From the NCBI GenBank assembly GCA_030448265.1, contig JAUJNG010000004.1, positions 145,061 through 209,060 on the forward strand: a stretch of 64,000 nucleotides of DNA, read 5' to 3'. A program made the position numbers and the translations under genes. The notes beneath the pieces are model-generated. The model searched no databases. It saw only the letters and a list, made by a program, of their open reading frames with translations, and was not told where the DNA came from. Source of the stretch: Abditibacterium sp. (lineage in GTDB: Bacteria > Armatimonadota > Abditibacteriia > Abditibacteriales > Abditibacteriaceae). Below, piece after piece: positions 25,366 through 33,025 of the stretch (positions are counted from its first letter, which is position 1; each line of letters starts with the position of its first letter).

Positions 25366-26277
25366 ATGAACGATTCGACGATAGCCGTCGCCGCGCCGCG
25401 CCCGATGGAAAGCGAAAAATCGCGCTCTCAAAACAGGGCGGCGGTGCGGCGCGCCACCAATGAGCCGGTCGGCGTGCAAATCGTTCTCATCGCCCTCGCG
25501 CTGGCGTTTTTGGGACTGTTTTTGCTGGTTCCGCTCGCGGTTGTGTTTGCCGAGGCGTTTCGCAAAGGCTGGGAGGTTTATCGCGCCTCGATCACCAGTC
25601 CCGAAGCCCTCGCGGCCATCAAACTGACGCTTTTGGTCGCGGCGATCACGCTGCCGCTCAACACGCTGTTTGGCGTCGCGGCGGCGTGGGCGATTGCCAA
25701 ATTCCGTTTCAAGGGCAAAAGCGTGTTGATTACGCTGATTGATTTGCCTTTCGCGGTTTCGCCGGTGATCGCGGGATTGATTTTCGTGCTGCTTTTCGGG
25801 CGTCAGGGCGTTTTCGGCGAGTGGCTGATGGCGCGTGACTGGAAAATCATCTTCGCGGTGCCTGGGATTGTGTTGGCGACGGCGTTCGTCACGTTTCCCT
25901 TTGTGGCGCGTGAACTGATTGCGTTTATGGAAGCGCAGGGCACCGAGGAAGAAGAAGCCGCGATGGTGCTGGGCGCGAGCGGCTGGCAGGCGTTTTGGCG
26001 CGTCACGATTCCCAACATCAAGTGGGGCCTGCTTTACGGCATCATTTTGTGCAACGCCCGCGCGATGGGCGAATTCGGCGCGGTTTCGGTGGTGACGGGC
26101 CATGTCGGTCGCACCAACACGGTTCCTTTGCAAGTCGAACTGCTTTACGGCGAATACCAATTCGCCGCCGCGTTTGCCGTCGCTTCGATTTTGACTCTGG
26201 TTGGCATCGTGACGCTCATTATCAAGCGCGTTGTTGAGGTTCGCGCTCATTCGCAAATCAAGGCTGGAAGTGGTTAG
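25366..26277 (+). CDS. cysW: Sulfate ABC transporter permease CysW
   Basis: The second permease of the sulfate importer, 303 residues from the ATG at 25366; a TTG at 25339 would add nine. About six helices, with the EAA loop [19 protein letters not shown] (about 196-214) and the following [18 protein letters not shown], typical of CysW. The N-terminal 40 residues are polar and basic, longer than usual. Operon position and spacing (44 bases after cysT, 35 before cysA) support co-transcription. Confidence 0.93.
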   Translation: MNDSTIAVAAPRPMESEKSRSQNRAAVRRATNEPVGVQIVLIALALAFLGLFLLVPLAVVFAEAFRKGWEVYRASITSPEALAAIKLTLLVAAITLPLNTLFGVAAAWAIAKFRFKGKSVLITLIDLPFAVSPVIAGLIFVLLFGRQGVFGEWLMARDWKIIFAVPGIVLATAFVTFPFVARELIAFMEAQGTEEEEAAMVLGASGWQAFWRVTIPNIKWGLLYGIILCNARAMGEFGAVSVVTGHVGRTNTVPLQVELLYGEYQFAAAFAVASILTLVGIVTLIIKRVVEVRAHSQIKAGSG

Positions 26278-26312
26278 CTGCCGGTCGCTTCAACCACCCA
26301 GCCACCCCACTC

Positions 26313-27416
26313 ATGAAAATCACCGTCCGCGACATCACCAAACGCTACGGCGCCTTCACCGCGCTGCAAAACGTGTCCCTCGAAGTGCCGCAGGGCAAAC
26401 TCGTGGCGCTGCTGGGGCCGTCGGGAAGCGGAAAAACCACGCTGTTGCGCGTCATCGCGGGCCTCGAAGCGCCCGATTCGGGAAGCGTGCTTTACGAGCA
26501 GGACGACGTGACGCAGCGCGCCGCCAAAGAGCGCAACGTGGGCTTCGTATTTCAGCATTACGCGCTGTTCGGCCACATGACGATTTTTGAAAACATCGCT
26601 TTCGGCCTGCGTGTTCGCAAGTGGAAGAACGAAGCCGTGCGCGAGCGCGTGATGGAGCTTTTGCGCCTCATTCAACTGGAAGGCTTGGAAAAGCGGCTGC
26701 CGTCGCAGCTTTCGGGCGGACAGCGCCAGCGCGTGGCGTTGGCGCGCGCCCTCGCGGCGAGTCCGCAAATGCTGCTGTTGGACGAGCCGTTTGGCGCGCT
26801 CGATGCCAAAGTGCGCGCCGATTTGCGGCGCTGGATTCGCCAGTTGCACGACGAAATCCATATGACGAGCGTGTTCGTGACCCACGATCAGGAAGAAGCC
26901 TTTGAAGTCGCCGATCACGTCGTGGTGATGAACAAAGGCCGCATCGAACAGGAAGGCGCGCCCGACGCCGTTTTCGCCTCTCCCGCCAACGCCTTCGTGA
27001 CCGATTTTCTGGGCCACGTCAACGTGTTTCATGGCCGCATCCAAAATGGCCGCGCCCACATCGGAACGGAAGAGATGCCGATGTCGTTCGACGTGCCCGC
27101 GCCGCAAAACGGCGCCGACGAAGGCGCCGAAGTCACAGCCTACATTCGCCCTCACGAAGTCGATATCGACCGCGTTTCGCACGGAAGCGATTCGATGTTC
27201 GCCATCGTAACGCGCGTCAACCGCTCCGGCTCGACGGTGAAAATCGCGCTCGTGGCGCAGGAAGGGCAGTTGCCACTCGATGTTGAGCTGCCCCACGAGC
27301 GCGACGCGGAACTGGGTTTGGTGGTGAATGACCGAGTGTGGGTGTATCCGCGCCAGGTGCGCGTTTTCCGGCGCGAGGAAGCGGCGCAGAGTGGCGATGC
27401 GAAAATTGCGGCTTAG
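26313..27416 (+). CDS. cysA: Sulfate/thiosulfate import ATP-binding protein CysA
   Basis: A 367-residue ABC ATPase that powers sulfate uptake. Walker [10 protein letters not shown] (about 35-43), Q loop [12 protein letters not shown], signature [15 protein letters not shown] (about 132-146), Walker [12 protein letters not shown] and H loop [10 protein letters not shown] are all intact. The C-terminal regulatory TOBE-like domain (about 235-367) includes [12 protein letters not shown]. The final 57 codons (from 27221) are almost identical to an orphan fragment at 29774-29966, indicating duplication or recombination at this 3' end. Confidence 0.95.
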   Translation: MKITVRDITKRYGAFTALQNVSLEVPQGKLVALLGPSGSGKTTLLRVIAGLEAPDSGSVLYEQDDVTQRAAKERNVGFVFQHYALFGHMTIFENIAFGLRVRKWKNEAVRERVMELLRLIQLEGLEKRLPSQLSGGQRQRVALARALAASPQMLLLDEPFGALDAKVRADLRRWIRQLHDEIHMTSVFVTHDQEEAFEVADHVVVMNKGRIEQEGAPDAVFASPANAFVTDFLGHVNVFHGRIQNGRAHIGTEEMPMSFDVPAPQNGADEGAEVTAYIRPHEVDIDRVSHGSDSMFAIVTRVNRSGSTVKIALVAQEGQLPLDVELPHERDAELGLVVNDRVWVYPRQVRVFRREEAAQSGDAKIAA

Positions 27417-27450
27417 AAGCCTGCCTCATTGGAGTTGCATCCTGGCCAAC

Positions 27451-27616
27451 AGTTCGCTCGACTGAAGTCGGCGCTGACCCAGAGGGTGCCCCGCGCTGCG
27501 CGCTAACTTCCCGCCTTCGCGGGAAAACAACCCCTTGCTTTTTTCGGCGCAGGCCGAAAGTTAGCGCGCAGCGCGGGGCACCCTCTGGGTCAGCGCCGAC
27601 TTCAGTCGAGCGAACT
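27451..27616. repeat. Perfect 59-bp inverted repeat enclosing two hairpins
   Basis: Arms 27451-27509 and 27558-27616 are exact reverse complements. The 48-nt centre holds two further stems, CCCGC/GCGGG around 27510-27523 and TTTCGGC/GCCGAAA at 27542-27559, giving a four-way junction. It contains CCCAGAGGGTGCCCCGC, related to segments at 22129 and 34793. It follows the cysA stop by 34 bases. Confidence 0.97.
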
Positions 27617-27740
27617 CTCACCCGAAACACCGCGCTTTATCCTCTCGCAAAGCTGCCACGCGCAGTGCGGCTGACCTGTGGCATAACTCAGGTGGCATAA
27701 TGAATGCGACTGCCCCGTGTCTACGAAGAAGGCATCCGAC

Positions 27741-29714
27741 ATGAGAGACATCGAAGAACAGACCAACATTTTATTGGTGGACGACCAACCGGCCAATCTG
27801 GTGGCTCTGGAAGCCGTTCTGGAGCCGCTGGGATGTAATCTGGTGAAAGCTCTCTCTGGCCACGAAGCGTTGAAGTGGCTGCTCACCAACGAATGCGCCG
27901 TTATTCTGCTCGATGTGCAGATGCCGGTCATGGATGGGTTCGAGACCGCCGCACTTATCAAGGATCGGGAAAAGTCGCGCCACATCCCCATCATCTTCGT
28001 CACCGCCGTCAGCAAAGAAGAACGTTTCGTCCAGCAAGGCTATGCCGCCGGCGCGGTGGATTACATGTCCAAGCCATTCGACGCGGACATTTTGAAAGCC
28101 AAGGTCAGGCTTTTTGTCGATTTATTCAACTACACCGCCCAGCACCGCCGCCAGACCGAGCAACTGCAACAGACCGAACAACTGCGTCAAAACGAGCGGC
28201 GCGACGTCGAGCGGCGGCATCTGGAAGAGCTGGCCGTGTCGGCGGCGCGCCTGAGCGAGTTCAAGACGACTCTGGATGCCACCCTCGACGGCGTTTTCAT
28301 CTTCGACGCGCAGACCCTGCACTTTTCCTACACCAATCATGGCGGCGTGGGGCAGTTGGGATATGACCAGGAAGAAATCCTCACCCTGACGCCTTTCGAC
28401 ATTTTGCCGGAAGAGGATGCCATCGTCCTGACTGACAAACTGACCGCGCTGCGCGAGGGAATGCTCTCGTCCTACACCTTTCAGACCCAGCAGCGACGCA
28501 AGGACGGCAGCGAGATTCCGGTCGAGGTGTTCCTCCAGTTCGTCGCGCCGGTGGGCGAAACCGGACGCTTCGTGGCCGTGGCCCGTGACATCAGCGAGCG
28601 CAAGCGCGCCGAGAGCCGCATCGAGCGACAGCTTGAAAAAATCACGGCGTTGCGCAACATCGACATGGCCATCACCGCCAGTCTCGACCTGCGCGTCACA
28701 CTCAACGTGATTCTCGATCAGGTCACCGCCCAGTTGCTGGTGGATGCCGCCGACGTGCTGCTGCTCAATCCTCACACCCAGATGCTGGAATATGCCGCCG
28801 GACGCGGCTTTCGCTCCCAGGCCTTGCAGCACACTCATTTGCGGCCAGGCGAGAGCCACGCGGGACGCGCCGTAGTGGAGCGCCGCCTCGTCAACATCCC
28901 CAATCTGGCCGAACACGCGGGCGAATTGCGGCACGCGCCCCTGCTGGCCACGGAGGGGTTCGTCGCCTACTACGCCGCGCCGCTGATTGCCAAAGGCCGT
29001 GTCGAGGGCGTGCTGGAGATCTTCCACCGCGCGCCGCTCGACGTGGATGCCCAGTGGATCGAGTTTCTCGATGCTCTGGCGGGGCAGGCGGCGATTGCCA
29101 TTGACAACGCCGAACTCTTCGATGACCTGCAACGCTCCAACGCGGAACTGACTCTCGCTTACGACACCACCATTGAAGGCTGGTCGCGCGCCCTCGACCT
29201 GCGCGACAAGGAAACCGAAGGCCACACCCTGCGCGTCACGGAGATGGCCGTGCAAATGGCGCGCGCCTTCGGCCTGACCAACAGCGAACTCGTCCATATC
29301 CGGCGCGGCGCCCTGCTGCACGACATCGGCAAAATGGGCATTCCCGACAGTATTCTGCTCAAGCCTGGCCCACTGACGGATGAAGAATGGGTCATCATGC
29401 GCCGCCATCCGGTTTACGCCTACGAGTTGCTTTCGCCCATCGGTTATCTGCGTCCCGCACTGGATATTCCCTACTGCCACCATGAAAAGTGGGATGGCAG
29501 CGGCTACCCGCGCGGCTTGAAGGGCGAGCAAATTCCCTTATGCGCCCGCCTCTTCGCCGTGGCCGATGTCTGGGATGCCCTGAAAAGCGACCGTCCCTAC
29601 CGTCAGGGCTGGCCCGAAGCGCAAATCCGCGAACATATCCAAAAGGGCATCGGCACGCACTTCGACCCGCAGGCCGTGCAGGTGTTCCTGGAGATGAGCG
29701 CCTCACTTTCTTAA
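27741..29714 (+). CDS. HD-GYP response regulator (receiver-PAS-GAF-HD-GYP)
   Basis: A 657-residue signalling protein. In order: receiver (about 8-125; phospho-Asp in ILLDVQMPVMDG, Lys in MSKPFD), a Gln/Arg-rich coiled coil (about 130-175), PAS (about 180-300), GAF (about 310-460) and an HD-GYP domain (about 475-655). The last has HTLRVTEMA, HDIGKMGIPD, the HHEKWDGSGYPRGLKG signature and ADVWDAL, all catalytic and metal residues being present. HD-GYP enzymes hydrolyse cyclic di-GMP, so the protein should lower that messenger. GTG at 27717 is an alternative start; ATG 27741 has AAGAAGG upstream. The gene lies between the two copies of the cysA 3' end. Confidence 0.9.
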   Translation: MRDIEEQTNILLVDDQPANLVALEAVLEPLGCNLVKALSGHEALKWLLTNECAVILLDVQMPVMDGFETAALIKDREKSRHIPIIFVTAVSKEERFVQQGYAAGAVDYMSKPFDADILKAKVRLFVDLFNYTAQHRRQTEQLQQTEQLRQNERRDVERRHLEELAVSAARLSEFKTTLDATLDGVFIFDAQTLHFSYTNHGGVGQLGYDQEEILTLTPFDILPEEDAIVLTDKLTALREGMLSSYTFQTQQRRKDGSEIPVEVFLQFVAPVGETGRFVAVARDISERKRAESRIERQLEKITALRNIDMAITASLDLRVTLNVILDQVTAQLLVDAADVLLLNPHTQMLEYAAGRGFRSQALQHTHLRPGESHAGRAVVERRLVNIPNLAEHAGELRHAPLLATEGFVAYYAAPLIAKGRVEGVLEIFHRAPLDVDAQWIEFLDALAGQAAIAIDNAELFDDLQRSNAELTLAYDTTIEGWSRALDLRDKETEGHTLRVTEMAVQMARAFGLTNSELVHIRRGALLHDIGKMGIPDSILLKPGPLTDEEWVIMRRHPVYAYELLSPIGYLRPALDIPYCHHEKWDGSGYPRGLKGEQIPLCARLFAVADVWDALKSDRPYRQGWPEAQIREHIQKGIGTHFDPQAVQVFLEMSASLS

Positions 29715-29773
29715 CCACGCTTGTCTTCTGCTTCTTCCCAGAAAAACGATGAGGGGTAACTTTTTACACATGA

Positions 29774-29966
29774 CCGCTCCGGCTCGACGGTGAAAATCGC
29801 GCTCGTGGCGCGGGAAGGGCAGTTGCCTCTCGATGTCGAACTGCCTCACGAACGCGAGGCGGAACTGGGTTTGGTGGTGAATGACCGCGTGTGGGTTTAT
29901 CCGCGCCAGGTGCGCGTTTTTCGGCGCGAGGAAGCGGCGCAGGGCGCCGAGGTTAAAGCTGCTTAA
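29774..29966 (+). pseudogene. Orphan 3' fragment of cysA (second copy)
   Basis: Starting at 29774 the sequence repeats the cysA 3' end (27221 onward) for about 170 bases with about ten substitutions, then ends in its own variant tail and TAA (29964-29966). Most differences are synonymous third-position changes, while two replace residues conservatively or mildly (Q to R, D to E). There is no start codon or ATPase domain, so it is a relic. It shows that this 2.5-kb interval was formed by recombination or insertion into a cysA gene. Confidence 0.9.
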
Positions 29967-30017
29967 ATACTCTTCGCTCGCTTGTGCGCGACATTTCAGG
30001 AGGTCATAATCGAAGAC

Positions 30018-30407
30018 ATGAACATTTCAGAAGGTGGCGAACACGAAAATATGGCCATAGATTATCAGTGTCTTGAGATCGCCCGTCTCAATGAGGTATT
30101 GAAGAGGCACGGAATTACGGATAAAAAGCTGCGCCAGGAAATTTGCTCCGAGTATATTTTCGACAACAGCTATTTCCTTGACGCTGGCTGGTTCCAGCGT
30201 GAAGGCAAGCGGTTTTATCCTCAGATTTGCTTCGCCGAACGCGAAGAGAACCCAGAAGAAAACCTGGGAAGCATACAAGTTCTTCATGTGCCGACACAGG
30301 ATTATGAGCTTCACGATTCTGCTTTTGCCGACATAGATTGGTATTTTGAAGATCGTAACGAAGATGCCAGCGAGATTCAAACGGGATCATTCCAGAAGTC
30401 CGATTGA
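30018..30407 (+). CDS. Hypothetical acidic protein
   Basis: A 129-residue soluble acidic protein, no family recognised. Aromatic-rich centre (YIFDNSYFLDAGWFQREGKRFYP) and an acidic tail (DIDWYFEDRNED). AT-richer and with lower third-position GC than neighbours, which fits acquired DNA next to a toxin-antitoxin pair. AGGAGG lies at 29998-30003, 14 bases before ATG 30018; ATG 30051 is an alternative. An immunity-like or accessory role is possible but unsupported. Confidence 0.55.
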   Translation: MNISEGGEHENMAIDYQCLEIARLNEVLKRHGITDKKLRQEICSEYIFDNSYFLDAGWFQREGKRFYPQICFAEREENPEENLGSIQVLHVPTQDYELHDSAFADIDWYFEDRNEDASEIQTGSFQKSD

Positions 30408-30456
30408 AGCCGAACTCGAAGCCGCCTTTGGTAAAATTGCCATCACAGGAGCGCCC

Positions 30457-30873
30457 ATGAATCTCGTGGTGGATACATCCGTTATTATCGCGGTCATCGC
30501 CAATGAACCACAAAAGGCTGCTCTGATAACGCAAACTCAAGGTGCTGCTTTGTTGGCTCCTCGCTCCCTTCCTTGGGAAATTGGCAACGCCTTTTCTGCG
30601 ATGCTTAAGCGCCAGCGAATCACCGCTTCACAAGCCAAAGCTGCGATTGAGGTTTACCGGCAGATTCCGCTTAACCTGGTGGAAGTTGATTTAGTTCAGG
30701 CGATAGAGTTAGCGTCACAACTCAACATCTACGCTTACGACGCTTACATCATTGCATGCGCCATCAATCAAAAATGCCCGTTAATCAGTTTAGATTCGGG
30801 TTTGATTTACGCGGCAAAAGCTGCCGGAGTTGAGGTCTTGGAGGTGGCAAAAACCGATGCAGACATATCTTGA
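30457..30873 (+). CDS. PIN-domain ribonuclease toxin (VapC-like)
   Basis: A 138-residue PIN-domain protein. Acidic active-site residues appear in order: VVDTSV (Asp, about residue 6), LPWEIGNAF (Glu, about 42), YDAYIIACA (Asp, about 95) and ISLDSGL (Asp, about 114). VapC toxins cut tRNA or rRNA and are neutralised by a partner antitoxin; the overlapping downstream gene is that candidate. CAGGAG five bases before ATG 30457 sets the start; upstream in-frame codons would overlap the previous gene. Lower GC3 suggests horizontal acquisition. Confidence 0.88.
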   Translation: MNLVVDTSVIIAVIANEPQKAALITQTQGAALLAPRSLPWEIGNAFSAMLKRQRITASQAKAAIEVYRQIPLNLVEVDLVQAIELASQLNIYAYDAYIIACAINQKCPLISLDSGLIYAAKAAGVEVLEVAKTDADIS

Positions 30874-31072
30874 AACGGGGCAAAGCCTTTCCGTTCTTCT
30901 GGAACAGGCGCGTCAAGAAGGCGAAGTCCGTATCCAGCGCGAAGACGGCCAGACCTTTGTTCTCAAGCCAGAAAGTGATGGACGTTCTCCCCTTGATGTT
31001 GAGGGAATAGATTTAGGCGTCTCAGCCGATGAAATTGTTGGATTCGTTCATGAAGGGCGAAAGCAGTTTTGA
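30857..31072 (+). CDS. Antitoxin partner of the PIN toxin (Phd/YefM-like type)
   Basis: A 71-residue protein beginning MQTYLETGQSLSVLLEQ and including a QREDGQTFVLKPE beta segment and an EIVGFVHEGRKQF end. It resembles the small antitoxins that pair with PIN toxins, in which an N-terminal DNA-binding fold precedes a toxin-binding tail. It overlaps the toxin gene by 17 bases. The order is toxin first, opposite to most vapBC loci. Identification as antitoxin is by context and general pattern. An intrinsic terminator follows. Confidence 0.7.
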   Translation: MQTYLETGQSLSVLLEQARQEGEVRIQREDGQTFVLKPESDGRSPLDVEGIDLGVSADEIVGFVHEGRKQF

Positions 31073-31105
31073 AAAAACATCTTTTGAAACGGCAAGGGTT
31101 AAAAG

Positions 31106-31137
31106 AAAACGGGGCACTCGAATGAGCGCCCCGTTTT
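31106..31137 (+). terminator. Intrinsic terminator after the PIN toxin-antitoxin pair
   Basis: AAAACGGGGC (31106-31115) pairs with GCCCCGTTTT (31128-31137) across a 12-nt loop, followed by a further T. A-tract and T-tract make it active in both directions, serving also the minus-strand gene ending at 31150. Confidence 0.85.
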
Positions 31138-31149
31138 TCTCTATCCATC

Positions 31150-31434
31150 TCAAGTCAAACGCATCTCGCCGAGGTTCTGCCCCCGCGCCGCGCGCTGCAA
31201 ACGGCGGTTGTAACGCCGCAGCGACCACCTGTTTCCAATTTTGTGAAACGAATGAAAGCATCGGTGCGCCGCGTTCCAGGCCGACACGACGTAGCAGTAA
31301 GGCCAGATGGCCCAGGAATCGTCGTCTTCGCCTTCAAACTCGGCGAGACGGTCTTCCAATTCGGCGACGGAATCGCGCAGGTAGCTCACTTCGGCGCGTA
31401 GCGCCTCGATTTCGGGGAGAGGAGAGGTTTTCAT
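31150..31434 (-). CDS. Hypothetical coiled-coil protein
   Basis: A 94-residue ORF with an N-terminal coiled coil (LPEIEALRAEVSYLRDSVAE onward, about residues 6-38, regular Leu/Ile/Val spacing), a short aromatic/cysteine segment (WAIWPYCYVVSAWNAAHRCF) and a basic C-terminus. No family recognised. It lies 78 bases downstream of the STAS-like gene on the same strand and may share its transcript. No clear ribosome-binding site. Confidence 0.5.
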   Translation of the reverse strand: MKTSPLPEIEALRAEVSYLRDSVAELEDRLAEFEGEDDDSWAIWPYCYVVSAWNAAHRCFHSFHKIGNRWSLRRYNRRLQRAARGQNLGEMRLT

Positions 31435-31511
31435 AATGGGACGGCGGAGGCGCCGCAAAGGGCGGCGCTTCCGGCAAAACGAAGCAGAAATTGAGAGAAG
31501 TTGGCGCCGGT

Positions 31512-32147
31512 TCAAAAAACGCCGGAGTAGCAGTAGAGGCGTCCGCCTTCGGGCACGATGGCGGCTTTGCGGCGCACCAGACGCAGTTGGTGCAGGCGCG
31601 CGATGCGGTTGTTGCAGGCGGTGACGGATTCGAGTTGCAGGGTTTCCACGATGTCGCGCACCGTCGATTGGCCCTGGTTCATCACCGCGCCCAGCGTTTC
31701 GACCAGATGATCGGGCAGTTTGCCAATGACGCGCCACGCCACTGCCGGAGGCGCGGGTTTTCCGCTTTTGGCGGCTTTTTCGCGGTCGGTTTCGAGCGAT
31801 TTGACAAGGGCCGCCAACTCTTCCGACGGAACCGCAATCGCCGCCGCGTCGCGTTGGGCGAGCGCGACTTCGACGTTTTCCAACAGCGCCTGGCTCACCG
31901 GATCATCTTTGACCAGCAAAACCATGTAACGGTCGGGATATTCCTTGCCGCTCATGCGCGAGTAAATCGTGCCAATCGCTTCGTCGGCGAAAGAGTAATC
32001 CATCATTTCCACGCCGTCGAAGTCGATTGTCAGCACGCCGCCAGGCGGCAGCGCGCGCAGGGCCTCATCGAGTGAGTCCTGCACCTGGCGTCCTAAAGGA
32101 CGCATCGCCAAATAGGGGCCGAATTCGCCCAGAGATCTTGTTTTCAT
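31512..32147 (-). CDS. STAS-like (DUF4325-type) protein with C-terminal winged-helix region
   Basis: A 211-residue protein. The N-terminal ~100 residues fit the STAS-like DUF4325 pattern: LTIDFDGVEMMDYSFADEAIG is the central strand-helix of an anti-sigma-antagonist-like fold with the Ser/Asp switch region. The C-terminal ~80 residues (LGAVMNQGQSTVRDIVETL, then NRIARLHQLRLVRR) look like a winged helix that could bind DNA. Such a pairing suggests a regulator in which a partner-switching fold controls a DNA-binding tail. ATG 32147 is chosen; 32165 would add six residues. Confidence 0.72.
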   Translation of the reverse strand: MKTRSLGEFGPYLAMRPLGRQVQDSLDEALRALPPGGVLTIDFDGVEMMDYSFADEAIGTIYSRMSGKEYPDRYMVLLVKDDPVSQALLENVEVALAQRDAAAIAVPSEELAALVKSLETDREKAAKSGKPAPPAVAWRVIGKLPDHLVETLGAVMNQGQSTVRDIVETLQLESVTACNNRIARLHQLRLVRRKAAIVPEGGRLYCYSGVF

Positions 32148-32388
32148 CGCAGACATCGCCATCACTTCCCATTTTCCGGTTTCAAAATGCTTTGATTGGG
32201 AATCAATTCAGTTCACTCGAATCAGTGAAACGATCCGTAAGGTATTATGGAGTCGCGGCGCACTCTCTGTCAAGGTTTGGGGCGCGCGGCGCTGAAATTC
32301 GCGCCAAATCATCGAAAGCAAGGCTGTTTATTGGCACCTCGTTTGCGTTGAACCGCGCCCCGTCTTGATTTAGACGCAAGGAAAACCC

Positions 32389-32973
32389 ATGTCTCGTCTG
32401 GAAGGTCAAAAACCGAACACAGCCGCCATCGCGGTGGGCGCCGTTCTCATCCTCTTGGTGGCGGCGGGCCTCTATTTCGCCTTTCGACCCGCCAATGATG
32501 CCACCGAAAATGCGGTGACCACCCCAACCCCAACCACCGGCAACGCTGTTTCCACCCCCGCGCCGGCAGAGAATGCCGCCAGCACCTCCGCGACGCCCAC
32601 CATCGGTGGTGGCTCCAGCACGCCCGCGCCGCAAAGCACACCCAGCACGTCGGGCGCCGCCGATGCCACCTCTTCCGGATCAGCTGCCAACAGCGCGGCT
32701 GCGCCCGCCGCGCCTCCCAGCACCAATGCAGCGCCGCCTGTCGCGCCGTTGCCCACAGCCACAAGCGGCATCACGCCCGCTCCCACCATGGCGCCGCAGC
32801 CCACGGTGGCGCCGCCCGCCGCATCGGGCGCACCGCCCGCCGCCGCGCCCACCGCGGCGCCGCCTGCGCCGCGCATCGCGCCCAACGCGGGCGCTTCAAG
32901 GGCGCCAAGGCCGGCTCCAACCGCCGCCGGCGCCGCGCCGGATGAGGCTCCCTCGGCTGCCCTGGGCTACTAA
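32389..32973 (+). CDS. Single-span Pro/Ala/Thr-rich envelope protein
   Basis: A 194-residue protein with one membrane helix (about residues 12-31, IAVGAVLILLVAAGLYFAF) after a short polar N-terminus. The rest is a low-complexity Ala/Pro/Thr/Ser tail of about 160 residues, likely extended and exposed outside the membrane. No domain recognised. It sits 52 bases upstream of the PRC-barrel protein in the same direction. A wall- or envelope-spanning spacer role is a guess. The repetitive DNA could vary in length between strains. Confidence 0.65.
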   Translation: MSRLEGQKPNTAAIAVGAVLILLVAAGLYFAFRPANDATENAVTTPTPTTGNAVSTPAPAENAASTSATPTIGGGSSTPAPQSTPSTSGAADATSSGSAANSAAAPAAPPSTNAAPPVAPLPTATSGITPAPTMAPQPTVAPPAASGAPPAAAPTAAPPAPRIAPNAGASRAPRPAPTAAGAAPDEAPSAALGY

Positions 32974-33025
32974 TTCAATTCCCTCATCCATTTTTGGAAA
33001 CCGTTCACTTTAGGAGAAAACCACT

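Noticed and set aside
27338-27700. Open frames running through the 59-bp palindrome after cysA
   Set aside because: Both strands give nearly the same arginine/proline-rich peptide because the DNA is self-complementary; no start signal and no family.
29761-29966. Assembly duplication of the cysA tail
   Set aside because: About ten differences, mostly synonymous, and a different terminal sequence argue for a real second copy, although read coverage would settle it.
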